Assembly: GCA_040880585.1 (NCBI GenBank)
Contig: JBBDID010000009.1
Span: forward strand, 62,001-126,000
Direction of reading: 5' to 3'
DNA: 64,000 bases
Origin: Paracrocinitomix sp040880585
GTDB taxonomy: Bacteria; Bacteroidota; Bacteroidia; Flavobacteriales_D; Crocinitomicaceae
The notes under the pieces: generated by a model
What the model saw: only the letters and a program-made list of their open reading frames with translations
Database searches by the model: none
What the model was told of the DNA's origin: nothing
Program-made: the position numbers and the translations under genes
Shown: positions 25,098-33,374 of the stretch, piece after piece
Numbering within the stretch: the first letter of the stretch is position 1
Layout: every line of letters starts with the position of its first letter

Positions 25098-25550
25098 ATG
25101 AAAGCAGTTATTCAAAGAGTCAATTCGGCTTCTGTCACTGTTGACGGAAAGATTAGTGGAAAAATCGACAAAGGATTACTGGTATTATTGGGTGTTGCTC
25201 ATAATGATGATCAGGAAGATGTTAAGTGGTTGGCGAAAAAGATCTGTCAACTCCGGATATTTTCTGATGCAGCAGGTTTGATGAATGCGAACCTGTTTGA
25301 TGTAAATGGAGAGGTCTTGGTGATTAGTCAATTTACCCTCCACGCCAAAACAAAAAAAGGGAATCGCCCTTCTTATATTTATGCGGCCAAGCCGGAGAAA
25401 GCCATTCCGCTTTACGAGAGTTTTATTACTGAGATCAGTACAACCGCCGGAAAAGAAGTGGCGTCCGGAGAATTTGGTGCAGACATGAAAGTCGTCCTTG
25501 TAAATGACGGCCCGGTTACCATCATTATCGACACAAAGAATAAAATCTAG
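25098..25550 (+). CDS. dtd: D-aminoacyl-tRNA deacylase
   Basis: A 150-residue enzyme that hydrolyses D-amino acids (and glycine mischarged on tRNA-Ala) from tRNA. The family start MKAVIQRVNSASVTVDG, the SQFTLHA motif with the catalytic region, and the cross-subunit NDGPVTI motif (the Gly-cisPro-like loop of DTD) are all present, and the length is standard. It is a cytoplasmic dimer. It lies between heptad array 2 and the GT9 gene, 57 bp upstream of the latter, which seems to have its own promoter. Confidence 0.96.
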   Translation: MKAVIQRVNSASVTVDGKISGKIDKGLLVLLGVAHNDDQEDVKWLAKKICQLRIFSDAAGLMNANLFDVNGEVLVISQFTLHAKTKKGNRPSYIYAAKPEKAIPLYESFITEISTTAGKEVASGEFGADMKVVLVNDGPVTIIIDTKNKI

Positions 25551-25607
25551 CTTTGGATGCGCTCCACCTTTCTGCACAATGACAACAATTGTCTATCTTT
25601 ATAGCCA

Positions 25608-26585
25608 TTGAAAAAAATATTGGTCATACGGTTCAGTTCTATTGGGGATATTGTTTTAACAAGCCCGATCATCCGTTGCTTAAAACAACAAACGGCAGCA
25701 GAAATTCACTTTGTGACGAAGTCAACTTATGCTGAGTTGTTTGTGGCCAATCCTTATGTTGATCAGATTCATCAGTTTGAAGCGGATATCACAGAAATCA
25801 TCCCACAGTTAAAAAAAGAAAATTTTGATCAGGTGATCGATTTGCACCGCAATCTCAGAAGCATCCGACTTAGAAAAGCATTAAAAAAACCGTCCTTTAC
25901 TTTCCCCAAGCTGAATAAGGAGAAGTGGTTGCTTACTAATTTTAAATGGAATCTTTTGCCGGATGTTCACATTGTAGACCGCTATTTTGAAGCCGTAAAA
26001 AAAATAGCTGTGGTCAATGACGGAAAAGGATTGGATCATTTTATTCCGGACGATCAGAAAGTAAACCTATCAGATTATGGAATCTCGGAGAAATATATAA
26101 GTTTTTCAATCGGGGCACAGTACGCCACCAAGCGATTGCCCAACGAACAAATTATTGACATCATCCGGCAATTGCAGCTGCCTGTTGTATTGCTGGGCGG
26201 GCCTTCTGATAAAGAAAACGGAGACCCTATCAGCAGTGCCTGTGAAAATGCTTTGAACCTCTGTGGAAAGTTGAGCATTCACCAATCGGCTTCTGTTATA
26301 CAGCAATCGGTGGGGGTGATTACACATGATACCGGCTTAATGCACATTGCCGCCGCTTTGAAAAAACCCATTGTTTCTATTTGGGGAAATACCGTTCCTG
26401 AATTTGGAATGTATCCCTACCTGCCTGAAAATCCTGATCAATTTAGTATGCACGAGGTTAAACTGAGCTGCCGTCCCTGTTCTAAAATTGGTTATGCATC
26501 CTGCCCAAAAAAACATTTCAACTGCATGCGAAACCAGGATATTGACGCTATTGTTACAGCTGCCCGGGGGTTTGTTAGATGTTAG
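25608..26585 (+). CDS. Family 9 glycosyltransferase (LPS heptosyltransferase-like)
   Basis: A 325-residue GT-B transferase similar to ADP-heptose:LPS heptosyltransferases. It begins MKKILVIRFSSIGDIVLTSP and has the donor-site segment GVITHDTGLMHIAAALKKPIVSIWGNT, the two regions that define family 9. The C-terminal CRPCSKIGYASCPKKHFNCM is typical of Bacteroidota members. The start is TTG; a TATCTTTA box ends 6 nt before it, so the mRNA may be leaderless. The last three codons (V-R-C) and the stop TAG are formed by heptad array 3, so the natural C-terminus has been replaced or trimmed. It probably acts on surface-glycan core assembly at the inner membrane. Confidence 0.9.
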   Translation: MKKILVIRFSSIGDIVLTSPIIRCLKQQTAAEIHFVTKSTYAELFVANPYVDQIHQFEADITEIIPQLKKENFDQVIDLHRNLRSIRLRKALKKPSFTFPKLNKEKWLLTNFKWNLLPDVHIVDRYFEAVKKIAVVNDGKGLDHFIPDDQKVNLSDYGISEKYISFSIGAQYATKRLPNEQIIDIIRQLQLPVVLLGGPSDKENGDPISSACENALNLCGKLSIHQSASVIQQSVGVITHDTGLMHIAAALKKPIVSIWGNTVPEFGMYPYLPENPDQFSMHEVKLSCRPCSKIGYASCPKKHFNCMRNQDIDAIVTAARGFVRC

Positions 26586-27129
26586 ACGCTAGACTTTAGA
26601 CTGAAAGACATAAGACATAAGACATAAGATTCTAGATGTTAGACTTTAGATGTTAGACGCTAGACTTTAGACTGAAAGACATAAGACATAAGACGAAAGA
26701 CAAAAGAAGATTCTAGACTTTAGATTTTAGACGCTAGACATAAGATTCTAGATGTTAGATTCTAGACGCTAGACTTTAGACTGAAAGACATAAGATTCTA
26801 GACGCTAGACTTTAGACTGAAAGACATAAGACATAAGACGAAAGACAAAAGAANNNNNNNNNNNNNNNNNNNNNNNNNNNNNNNNNNNNNNNNNNNNNNN
26901 NNNNNNNNNNNNNNNNNNNNNNNNNNNNNNNNNNNNNNNNNNNNNNNNNNNNNTAAGATTCTAGATGTTAGATTCTAGACGCTAGACATAAGACTGAAAG
27001 ACATAAGATTCTAGACGCTAGACTTTAGACTGAAAGACATAAGATTCTAGATGTTAGATTCTAGACGCTAGACATAAGACTGAAAGACATAAGACATAAG
27101 ACATAAGATTTTAGACGCTAGATAGACTT
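26574..27129 (+). repeat. Heptad-word array 3
   Basis: NNN-AGAY words start inside the last codons of the GT9 gene and run to about 27129, with a 100-N gap. Frequent succession: GCT-TTT-TGAA-ATA-ATA. The words AAA-AGAA and GAA-AGAC also occur. It lies between two convergent genes. Confidence 0.95.
26854..26953. other. Assembly gap (100 N)
   Basis: A second run of exactly 100 N with array sequence on both sides, again a scaffold gap of unknown real length. Confidence 1.
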
Positions 27130-27166
27130 TCCTGTCAGCTGTAGTTAAAAAAGGGGAATTTGACCA

Positions 27167-27865
27167 TCACTCTACAGATATACTCATATACCTGACAATA
27201 ATCGGAACTTTTTTTACGGCTGCATCTGCAGAATTGAATTCACTGTCTCCAAAAAGGTGTTGTCCTTCATCAAAAGATACCGTAGGTTTCATTCCCAAAA
27301 GGATGTCCACTTTTGCTTCTGATAATTTTGAGCCGGGTTCAGAGAAAACAGTTCCCGCATAATCCCATCCAAAGCCGGTGAAATTAATATCAGCCCCGTT
27401 CCATTTTACTAATTCTTCTAATGACATTCCCGTATATAAACCAGTGGTAGATTTTATTTTTTGGGTTCCTTCTTCTTCATAGTTTTCTCCCATTTTCTGA
27501 TATTCCGCTTCTACAAATACCACAGAATCAGTGGCTGATTCTTTAAAAATATAGGTGACTCTATCCCCGGTTTCAGGATTATTGACCCGGACGGATAATC
27601 GCATCACCGTACCCTCGGCAAACCAGGAGGTGTCTTGTTTTACATGCTCTTCTCCAAAAACATTAATCACTTCTGATTTTGTCTTGATTGCTGCATAATC
27701 TTCAAGGTTTTCTATTGCTTCAATGGTTATTGAAGCCATCTCTGTTTGTGTGATATTTTCTGTCGTATCAACAGCAGGGGGATTGTCATTGTCATCTGTT
27801 TCCCCTTGTTCACCACCACAAGAAAACAGTAAAACGGGAATCATTAATTGCCATAGGGTTTTCAT
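27167..27865 (-). CDS. Secreted lipoprotein of unknown function
   Basis: A 232-residue product with a lipoprotein signal peptide (MKTLWQLMIPVLLFSCGGEQ; acylated Cys at 16) and an acidic linker (TDDNDNPPAVDTTENITQTE). The folded part, about residues 50-232, contains FGEEHVKQDTSWFAEGTVM and GLYTGMSLEELVKWNGADINFTGFGWDYAG. The latter looks like a ligand-binding or calcium-independent beta domain but no family is recognised. It follows the thioesterase gene on the same strand by 11 bp, so they are probably co-transcribed. The stop faces heptad array 3. Confidence 0.75.
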   Translation of the reverse strand: MKTLWQLMIPVLLFSCGGEQGETDDNDNPPAVDTTENITQTEMASITIEAIENLEDYAAIKTKSEVINVFGEEHVKQDTSWFAEGTVMRLSVRVNNPETGDRVTYIFKESATDSVVFVEAEYQKMGENYEEEGTQKIKSTTGLYTGMSLEELVKWNGADINFTGFGWDYAGTVFSEPGSKLSEAKVDILLGMKPTVSFDEGQHLFGDSEFNSADAAVKKVPIIVRYMSISVE

Positions 27866-27876
27866 AATACATTGAT

Positions 27877-28389
27877 TTAAACGTCAAATATAGATTTTAA
27901 TTCTGTTGCATCAGCCGGTTTCATTTTTCCTGCCAGTACCAAACTGAGTTGTCTTCTTCTCAGGGCTGCCTCATACCGTTCTTTTTCTTCTTTTGTTTCC
28001 GGGACAATTTGTGGAACATCAATGGGGCTTCCATTTTGGTCAACCGCAACAAAAGTATAGATTGCCTGATTATTGTGTTTTCTGTCAGCCGTTAAACGAT
28101 CTTCTACATACACATCAATGATGACTTCCATGGATGACGAATACGCCCGGGAAACTTTTGCTTCAAGCGTAACAATCGCTCCCATATCAATCGGTGCTCC
28201 AAAGAAAACATTATTGATAGAGGCGGTAACCACTACCCGTTTTGAATGCCGGTGCGCGCAAACTGCTGCTATTTCATCCATCCACGCCAGTAAGGCTCCG
28301 CCAAACAATTTTCCTAAAGAATTGGTTTCATGTGGTAAAACAACTTTTGTAGTGATGGCTAGGGTTTCTTTAGGGGTTTTTGTTTTCAT
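27877..28389 (-). CDS. Hotdog-fold acyl-CoA thioesterase
   Basis: A 170-residue single hotdog domain of the BACH/YciA type that hydrolyses acyl-CoA. Motifs are LPHETNSLGKLFGGALLAWMDEIAAVCAHRH (catalytic Asn/Asp region and helix) and VVVTASINNVFFGAPIDMGAIVTLEA. The C-terminal helix (RYEAALRRRQ) is charged. It is cytoplasmic. It opens a two-gene unit with the lipoprotein at 27167. Upstream lies the duplicated PpiD terminator. Confidence 0.9.
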   Translation of the reverse strand: MKTKTPKETLAITTKVVLPHETNSLGKLFGGALLAWMDEIAAVCAHRHSKRVVVTASINNVFFGAPIDMGAIVTLEAKVSRAYSSSMEVIIDVYVEDRLTADRKHNNQAIYTFVAVDQNGSPIDVPQIVPETKEEKERYEAALRRRQLSLVLAGKMKPADATELKSIFDV

Positions 28390-28421
28390 TGTCTTTTAAT
28401 TTGACCTTAAAAGTAAGGAAT

Positions 28422-28452
28422 AAAAAAATCCCCTCTGCAAAACAAAGGGGAT
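28422..28452 (-). terminator. Intrinsic terminator, second copy downstream of ppiD
   Basis: On the minus strand a GATCCCC stem pairs with GGGGAT and is followed by seven T. It is the same unit as at 28583-28613, displaced by exactly 160-161 nt. Confidence 0.75.
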
Positions 28453-28492
28453 CTTCTGAATTTTTTAATCTCGAATGTTGAAGTTTTTTTTA

Positions 28493-28582
28493 CTTCGTCA
28501 TTCGGTGTTCGTCATTCCTTGTTCGTTATTCATTTTTTTTGAATATCGAATATCGATTAACGAATCCTGAATGTTGAAGAAT
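28493..28582. repeat. Second heptad family (GAAnnnn), inverted pair
   Basis: From 28541 six 7-nt units run GAATATC, GAATATC, GATTAAC, GAATCCT, GAATGTT, GAAGAAT. Before them, across an A+T8 spacer, five units run in the opposite orientation (28497-28531: GTCATTC, GGTGTTC, GTCATTC, CTTGTTC, GTTATTC). The arrangement is head-to-head. A 23-nt block at 28471-28493 recurs exactly at 44363-44385. Confidence 0.8.
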
Positions 28583-28613
28583 AAAAAAATCCCCTCTGCA
28601 AAACAAAGGGGAT
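28583..28613 (-). terminator. Intrinsic terminator of ppiD
   Basis: On the minus strand, about 30 nt after the ppiD stop, ATCCCC pairs with GGGGAT around a 13-nt loop, followed by seven T. It is a canonical Rho-independent terminator. Confidence 0.85.
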
Positions 28614-28643
28614 CTTCTATATTTTTTAAAAAAATTGTTCAGA

Positions 28644-30848
28644 TTAACGATATTCTTTTTTCTTGCGATTATCTTCCACTTCTGCTTTTTCTCTCAATGC
28701 CCGGATAACAAGGTTGTCAGAGGCTTGTCTTCTGGCAATTTGTACATTTTCCCGCACTTGAGAGTAATCAGACGTTTCTGGCGCCTCCGTGATTTCGTCT
28801 AAAATACAAACGTATACCCCAGTTCTTCCTTTTAGCGGTTTCGTCATTGCTCCGGGCGGAATCTCAGTAAACAATTTCCCTATCACTTCTGGCTCGTTTC
28901 CACCACCACCGGCAATCACATTGGCACCAAAAGTGATTTGTGCATTGAGAATTTGACCTTTTGTGACTATTTTCGACACCTCTGCCAAAGATGATTTTCC
29001 GGCCATTTTTGCCATGTACACTTCTGCTTGCTTGTCTTTTAGTGCCGGGAATCTCATTTGCTCTTTAACGTCTTCAAATTCTGGAACACCTTTATTGATT
29101 ACATTGGCTAAATAAGCCACCACATATTGCTCCCCATCCAATATCGGGTCAGAAATATTTCCCTCCAGGGCGTTTCTTCCAAAAGCAAACTTCATTATTT
29201 TTCTGGGGTTATCAATTCCTGTTACATTTGTTTGATTGATCCAAATTCTTGTGTTATTGACGGTAAGTCCACTATCCGAAGCAATAGAATAAAAGGCTGA
29301 ATCATCTTCACTTTGGTTGACACTATAGATATAATCAAAGACCGTTTCTTCCATGTATTTCAATGTGTTCTCTGAAGGTTTTACTTTTTTGGTGACCACC
29401 GCTAATTTTGGAACTTTTCTATCGGCTCTTCCCAGCACTTCAACAATGTGATATCCGTAAGTGGTTTTTACCAATTGCAGTTTACCAATCGCTCCATTAA
29501 AAGCAGCATCATTGAACTCAGTTACCATACGACCTTCTGCAAACCACTTATACTCTCCATTATTTACAATGGATCCGGGATCTTCAGAAAATTTCTGTAC
29601 CATTTCTACAAAATTACCCTGTGATTGGATCACATTGATAAGACTGTCCGCTTTTGCTTTTGCTTGTTCTTCAGAACGGCTAGCGTCAGTTTTAATCAGG
29701 ATGTGTCTTACCCACGCCTGCTTTTCTTTTTTCAAACCGGTTACCTTAGCAATAAACATTTCCTCTTTTTGAGTTTGAGGATTTATTGAAGGAAAAGGTC
29801 CGATCACATCTCCTATTTCAGCGTTTTGAACCGCTTCATCTGCAACTGCCGGATAAGAACTATTCCCAAACATACTGTCAAAGGCCAGGCTGGTTGTTCC
29901 CATTCTGTATTCAGCTGAATCTGAAGAAAATTGAGAAGCACTGTGCTTTTGCATAAACGCTAAGTTGTTATCGCTTTTTGCAAAAGATGATTTTAATTCT
30001 TCCATGTCTTTTTTCAAGATTTCCATATCCTCAGCTGAAGGTTGGATGTCAAATGTGACAAAGGCAACATCCCGAGACTCCTGCATCTCATATTTTTTCT
30101 CTTCTTTGTGTTCTTCATAGTATACTTTAATATCTTCATCTGTGACCTCAATTTCATCTCTGGGGATATCGGAATAACGTTGGATAACAAAGCGTACTGC
30201 GCGAATTTCATTGGTAGCCCGATATTGATGCTCTGCTTCAATAGAGTTCACATAAAGTCCGTTTTTTATCAGGGTAACATATTTATCCGCCTTACGCGTA
30301 TCTTTTAATTCTTGTTCAAAAGCTTTCCATTGAGATCTGGCTTCCAACCACTGAACCCTTGCCTCTTCAGAAGGGGGTTCCATTTCCAGGTTGGTGATAA
30401 ATACCCGGACAGAATCACGGGAAAACTGACCATCTCTACCTTTAAAAATTGGAATTTGTTCTACCCAGGGATGAATGTGATCTCCATGGATCATATCATT
30501 CAATTCTTCTGTGGTACAAACAATACCGGCTTTTTCAAATTCACGGTTCATTAAATTTCTACGAATCACCTCATTGAAAGCCTGCTCTTCAGCCTGCTTT
30601 TCCATTTCTTTGGTAAATTCTCTTCCCTGCTGAATGGTATTGTTTTTTTCTCTATTGATGTAGACTTCTCTCAATTCTTCATATTCATCAACATCCACCT
30701 CTTCACCATACACAGTTGCCAGCGGAATATATTCCTCATCTCCACCACCTCCTTTCATCAGATCGGTGAAAATAAATGCCAACATAGCACCGCCTATCAC
30801 AATTAATAATAGTACTGAATTCTTCTGAATCTTACCAATTACAGCCAT
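28644..30848 (-). CDS. ppiD: PpiD-like SurA_N/parvulin periplasmic chaperone-isomerase
   Basis: A 734-residue envelope chaperone. The N-terminus MAVIGKIQKNSVLLLIVIGGAMLAFIF is a membrane anchor. A SurA_N-type helical chaperone region (about 45-240) follows, then a parvulin domain (~375-480) with AWVRHILIKTDASRSEEQAKAKAD, VQKFSEDPGS and the GEYKWFAEGRMVTEFNDAAF / VKTTYGYHIVEVLGR motifs. A second degenerate isomerase-like region and a basic C-terminus follow. It assists folding of proteins crossing the inner membrane, including outer-membrane barrels and T9SS cargo. It is monocistronic, with a duplicated terminator. Confidence 0.9.
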   Translation of the reverse strand: MAVIGKIQKNSVLLLIVIGGAMLAFIFTDLMKGGGGDEEYIPLATVYGEEVDVDEYEELREVYINREKNNTIQQGREFTKEMEKQAEEQAFNEVIRRNLMNREFEKAGIVCTTEELNDMIHGDHIHPWVEQIPIFKGRDGQFSRDSVRVFITNLEMEPPSEEARVQWLEARSQWKAFEQELKDTRKADKYVTLIKNGLYVNSIEAEHQYRATNEIRAVRFVIQRYSDIPRDEIEVTDEDIKVYYEEHKEEKKYEMQESRDVAFVTFDIQPSAEDMEILKKDMEELKSSFAKSDNNLAFMQKHSASQFSSDSAEYRMGTTSLAFDSMFGNSSYPAVADEAVQNAEIGDVIGPFPSINPQTQKEEMFIAKVTGLKKEKQAWVRHILIKTDASRSEEQAKAKADSLINVIQSQGNFVEMVQKFSEDPGSIVNNGEYKWFAEGRMVTEFNDAAFNGAIGKLQLVKTTYGYHIVEVLGRADRKVPKLAVVTKKVKPSENTLKYMEETVFDYIYSVNQSEDDSAFYSIASDSGLTVNNTRIWINQTNVTGIDNPRKIMKFAFGRNALEGNISDPILDGEQYVVAYLANVINKGVPEFEDVKEQMRFPALKDKQAEVYMAKMAGKSSLAEVSKIVTKGQILNAQITFGANVIAGGGGNEPEVIGKLFTEIPPGAMTKPLKGRTGVYVCILDEITEAPETSDYSQVRENVQIARRQASDNLVIRALREKAEVEDNRKKKEYR

Positions 30849-31002
30849 TTCTTAAAATTTAATCCCCTTGAAGTGTTAAAACGGGGGTGCGAATATAACC
30901 CTATTCACCGAAAAATAAAAGACAGGGAGACTGAAAATTTCAGCAAATCAATAAGAAGAATAAAAATTGAGTGCATTTTTTATCAATAAATGCATTATTT
31001 CG

Positions 31003-31010
31003 TAGCTTTG
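31003..31010 (+). promoter_or_regulatory. -7 element of the pdhB promoter
   Basis: TAGCTTTG matches TAnnTTTG exactly, 19 nt upstream of the ATG at 31030. No TTG lies at the usual -33 distance. Confidence 0.6.
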
Positions 31011-31029
31011 GCGGAAATATTTAAAACTG

Positions 31030-32007
31030 ATGAAGACTGTTCAATTTCGTGAAGCCCTTAGAGAAGCCATGTCAGAAGAAATGAGAACTGACGAAAGTGT
31101 TTTCTTGATGGGAGAAGAAGTAGCTGACTACAATGGCGCTTATAAAGTCTCACAAGGGATGCTGGATGAGTTTGGCGCCAAACGTGTCATTGACACCCCC
31201 ATTGCCGAACTTGGTTTTGCCGGAATTGGAGTTGGAGCAGCCATGAATGGATTGCGCCCCATTGTTGAATTTATGACCTGGAACTTTGCCTTGCTCGCTA
31301 CTGACCAGATCATCAATTCAGCAGCAAAAATGTTGCAAATGTCAGGTGGTCAGGTTGGTTGCCCGATTGTTTTTAGAGGAGGAAACGGACAGGCCGGACA
31401 ATTGGGTGCAACGCATTCTCAAAGTTTTGAGGCCACCTATGCTCACTTTCCGGGCTTAAAAGTGATTACCCCATCAACACCTTATGACGCCAAAGGATTA
31501 CTCAAAGCGGCCATCCGCGATAATGACCCGGTAGTTTTTTTGGAATCTGAAAGAATGTATGGTGATAAAGGTGAAATTCCAGAAGGGGAATACATCATTC
31601 CGATTGGTGTTGCAGATATTAAGCGAAAAGGTAAGGATGTCACCCTTGTTACTTTCGGAAAAATAATAAAAGAAGTACACAAAGCGGCAGACGAATTAGA
31701 AAAAGAAGGAATCTCAGCAGAAATTATTGACTTACGAACCGTGCGTCCTATTGATTATGCTGCTGTGGTAGAATCGGTAAAGAAAACAAACCGTTGTGTT
31801 GTAGTAGAAGAATCCTGGCCACTGGCTTCCATTTCTTCAGAGATCGCATATCATCTTCAGAACTATGCCTTTGATTATTTGGACGCACCGGTGAAACGGG
31901 TGACCCAGTCTGACACACCTTTTCCATTTAGCCCAAGTTTGATTGAAGAGGCTTTGCCTAATGTGAAGCGGATTGTGGCTGCGGTAAACGCCGTAATGTA
32001 TCGATAA
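31030..32007 (+). CDS. pdhB: Pyruvate dehydrogenase E1 component beta subunit
   Basis: A 325-residue thiamine-diphosphate enzyme subunit that with E1 alpha decarboxylates pyruvate. The transketolase pyrimidine-binding domain contains MGEEVADYNGAYKVSQG, DTPIAELGFAGIGVGAAMNGLRPI and FRGGNGQAGQLGATHSQSFE. The C-terminal domain has VTLVTFGKI, EIIDLRTVRPIDY and VVVEESWPLASISSEIA. The length is normal for PdhB. The alpha subunit and E2 are not in the window. The next gene starts 9 bp after the stop, so the two are co-transcribed. Confidence 0.95.
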   Translation: MKTVQFREALREAMSEEMRTDESVFLMGEEVADYNGAYKVSQGMLDEFGAKRVIDTPIAELGFAGIGVGAAMNGLRPIVEFMTWNFALLATDQIINSAAKMLQMSGGQVGCPIVFRGGNGQAGQLGATHSQSFEATYAHFPGLKVITPSTPYDAKGLLKAAIRDNDPVVFLESERMYGDKGEIPEGEYIIPIGVADIKRKGKDVTLVTFGKIIKEVHKAADELEKEGISAEIIDLRTVRPIDYAAVVESVKKTNRCVVVEESWPLASISSEIAYHLQNYAFDYLDAPVKRVTQSDTPFPFSPSLIEEALPNVKRIVAAVNAVMYR

Positions 32008-32016
32008 AACTGAGTT

Positions 32017-33090
32017 TTGGTGGGTATTGAACACATTCACCGGCTGGTTAAACGTTCACGTCAAGCCCCTGAGTCAGTCATTGAACTGCTCAATAACACC
32101 TTGATCGGAACAAACGGTTCTCTTTATCAGTTGCTGGATACCTCAACAAAAATCCATCTGCTTCACCAACCGCATTTCATTTATTTTGAACGGAACAATC
32201 GCTGTATCGCAAACCTTACCATTTGTGAAAGAACCGTTCAGTTAAATGGAAACGAATTTCATTCACTTTACTTGCGATACTTTGCTTTTGACAAAATTTT
32301 TCAAGGAGGATCCAAAAGCAGTAAAGGTCATTCTTCTTTTCATCATTACTTCCAACAATTGTTTAAGAGCAGCAATTTCAATCCACTAGCTCCGAAAACT
32401 GAAAAATCCATCTATTGGGCATTTATCGATCCTGAAAACCTCCGCTCTTTTGCCATGAACGAAAAATTGGGTTTTCAAACGGTTGGAGCCTTTACAACCA
32501 CTGCTTTTTCGCGCGTAAAACCAAGCCCCTCTTCCCGACTTGAGCGCATACAGGAAAGTGACATTCCCGCAGCCCGTGAGTTGATCCGAAATTTTTACCG
32601 GGATTTTAATTTTTATTCAGAAATACATCTTTTTGAGTCATCTCATTTTTTTGTGCTCAAAAATAAGGGAGAGATTATTGCCGGTATACAAGCAAATCCG
32701 GTGCGTTTTCATATAAAAAGTTTAGCGGGATGGGGAGGAAAATTATTGGTAAAAGCACTGCCCTACCTTCCACGTATTAAGCGATTAATCCAACCAAAAG
32801 AACAGCGGTTTTTAGCTACGGAAGGTTTGTTTTGGAAAGAAGGATATGAACAGCAGGTAGAAGAATTGTTAAACGGTGTGTTGGCAGAAACTGAGCATCA
32901 CTTACTGTTGATCTGGACAGATGATCAAAATAAAATGCTTGAAAAGCTACCTGTAAAATGGGGGCTCATTCAACGCGTAAAAAAAGATAATCCCATCCAT
33001 ATTGTAGCAAAATTTAACGGTTTTCAACCTCAAGAAATTGATCAGATCATCCATAAAAAAAAGTATCTCAGCGGATTTGACATGAGCTGA
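32017..33090 (+). CDS. GNAT-like acetyltransferase family protein
   Basis: A 357-residue cytoplasmic protein. The start is TTG at 32017 or GTG at 32020; both are non-ATG. Residues ~45-165 resemble a GNAT fold: a beta strand (LYLRYFAF), a basic loop, then WAFIDPENLRSFAMNEKLGFQTVG, close to the acetyl-CoA-binding NxxxxxxYxxxGF signature. A second related half (ERIQESDIPAARELIRNFY ... FFVLKNKGEIIAGIQANPV) suggests a tandem GNAT. The substrate is unknown. It follows pdhB in an operon. A purine-rich 14-bp tandem repeat begins 37 nt after its stop. Confidence 0.65.
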   Translation: MVGIEHIHRLVKRSRQAPESVIELLNNTLIGTNGSLYQLLDTSTKIHLLHQPHFIYFERNNRCIANLTICERTVQLNGNEFHSLYLRYFAFDKIFQGGSKSSKGHSSFHHYFQQLFKSSNFNPLAPKTEKSIYWAFIDPENLRSFAMNEKLGFQTVGAFTTTAFSRVKPSPSSRLERIQESDIPAARELIRNFYRDFNFYSEIHLFESSHFFVLKNKGEIIAGIQANPVRFHIKSLAGWGGKLLVKALPYLPRIKRLIQPKEQRFLATEGLFWKEGYEQQVEELLNGVLAETEHHLLLIWTDDQNKMLEKLPVKWGLIQRVKKDNPIHIVAKFNGFQPQEIDQIIHKKKYLSGFDMS

Positions 33091-33126
33091 TGCAACCTTT
33101 ATTCTATTTATCGCATCATTTTAATA

Positions 33127-33194
33127 GAGAAAAGAAGAAAGAGAAAAGAAGAAAGAGAAAAGAAGAAAGAGAAAAGAAGAAAGAGAAAAGAAAG
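33127..33194 (+). repeat. 14-bp purine tandem repeat (GAGAAAA-GAAGAAA) with complementary arm
   Basis: GAGAAAAGAAGAAA repeats nearly five times without error. It can be read as two alternating 7-nt words. A complementary TTTTCTCTTTC lies about 20 nt downstream (33215-33225), so the end of the repeat can fold into a long hairpin. Confidence 0.9.
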
Positions 33195-33227
33195 CTTCTG
33201 ATAAACAGATTTATCTTTTCTCTTTCA

Positions 33228-33356
33228 GTCCGCCAGAGGCGGACGATCTTTCTTCTTTACTCTCAAGTGGTTCAATTCCCCGACCCTCTGGGTCGGAAAT
33301 AAATATGTTTGCTTTGCAAACGCCATTTGATACCTCGACGGCTCTGCCTCAAGGTA
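33228..33356 (+). other. String of four short hairpins with three-base loops
   Basis: In order: GTCCGCC-AGA-GGCGGAC (33228-33244), CCGACCC-TCT-GGGTCGG (33280-33296), GTTTGC-TTT-GCAAAC (33307-33321), and an imperfect hairpin centred on GGC-TCT-GCC with TACCT/AAGGTA flanks (33331-33356). All are in the gap before the gene at 33375. Confidence 0.75.
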
Positions 33357-33374
33357 GTTCATTAAAAAAGAGTT

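Noticed and set aside
25185..25577. 130-codon frame antisense to dtd
   Set aside because: dtd is unambiguous on the plus strand and fills the same interval.
33090..33302. 70-codon frame rich in Lys, Arg and Glu overlapping the end of the GNAT-like gene
   Set aside because: It is the translation of the purine tandem repeat and following hairpins; the composition is that of the repeat, with no homology.
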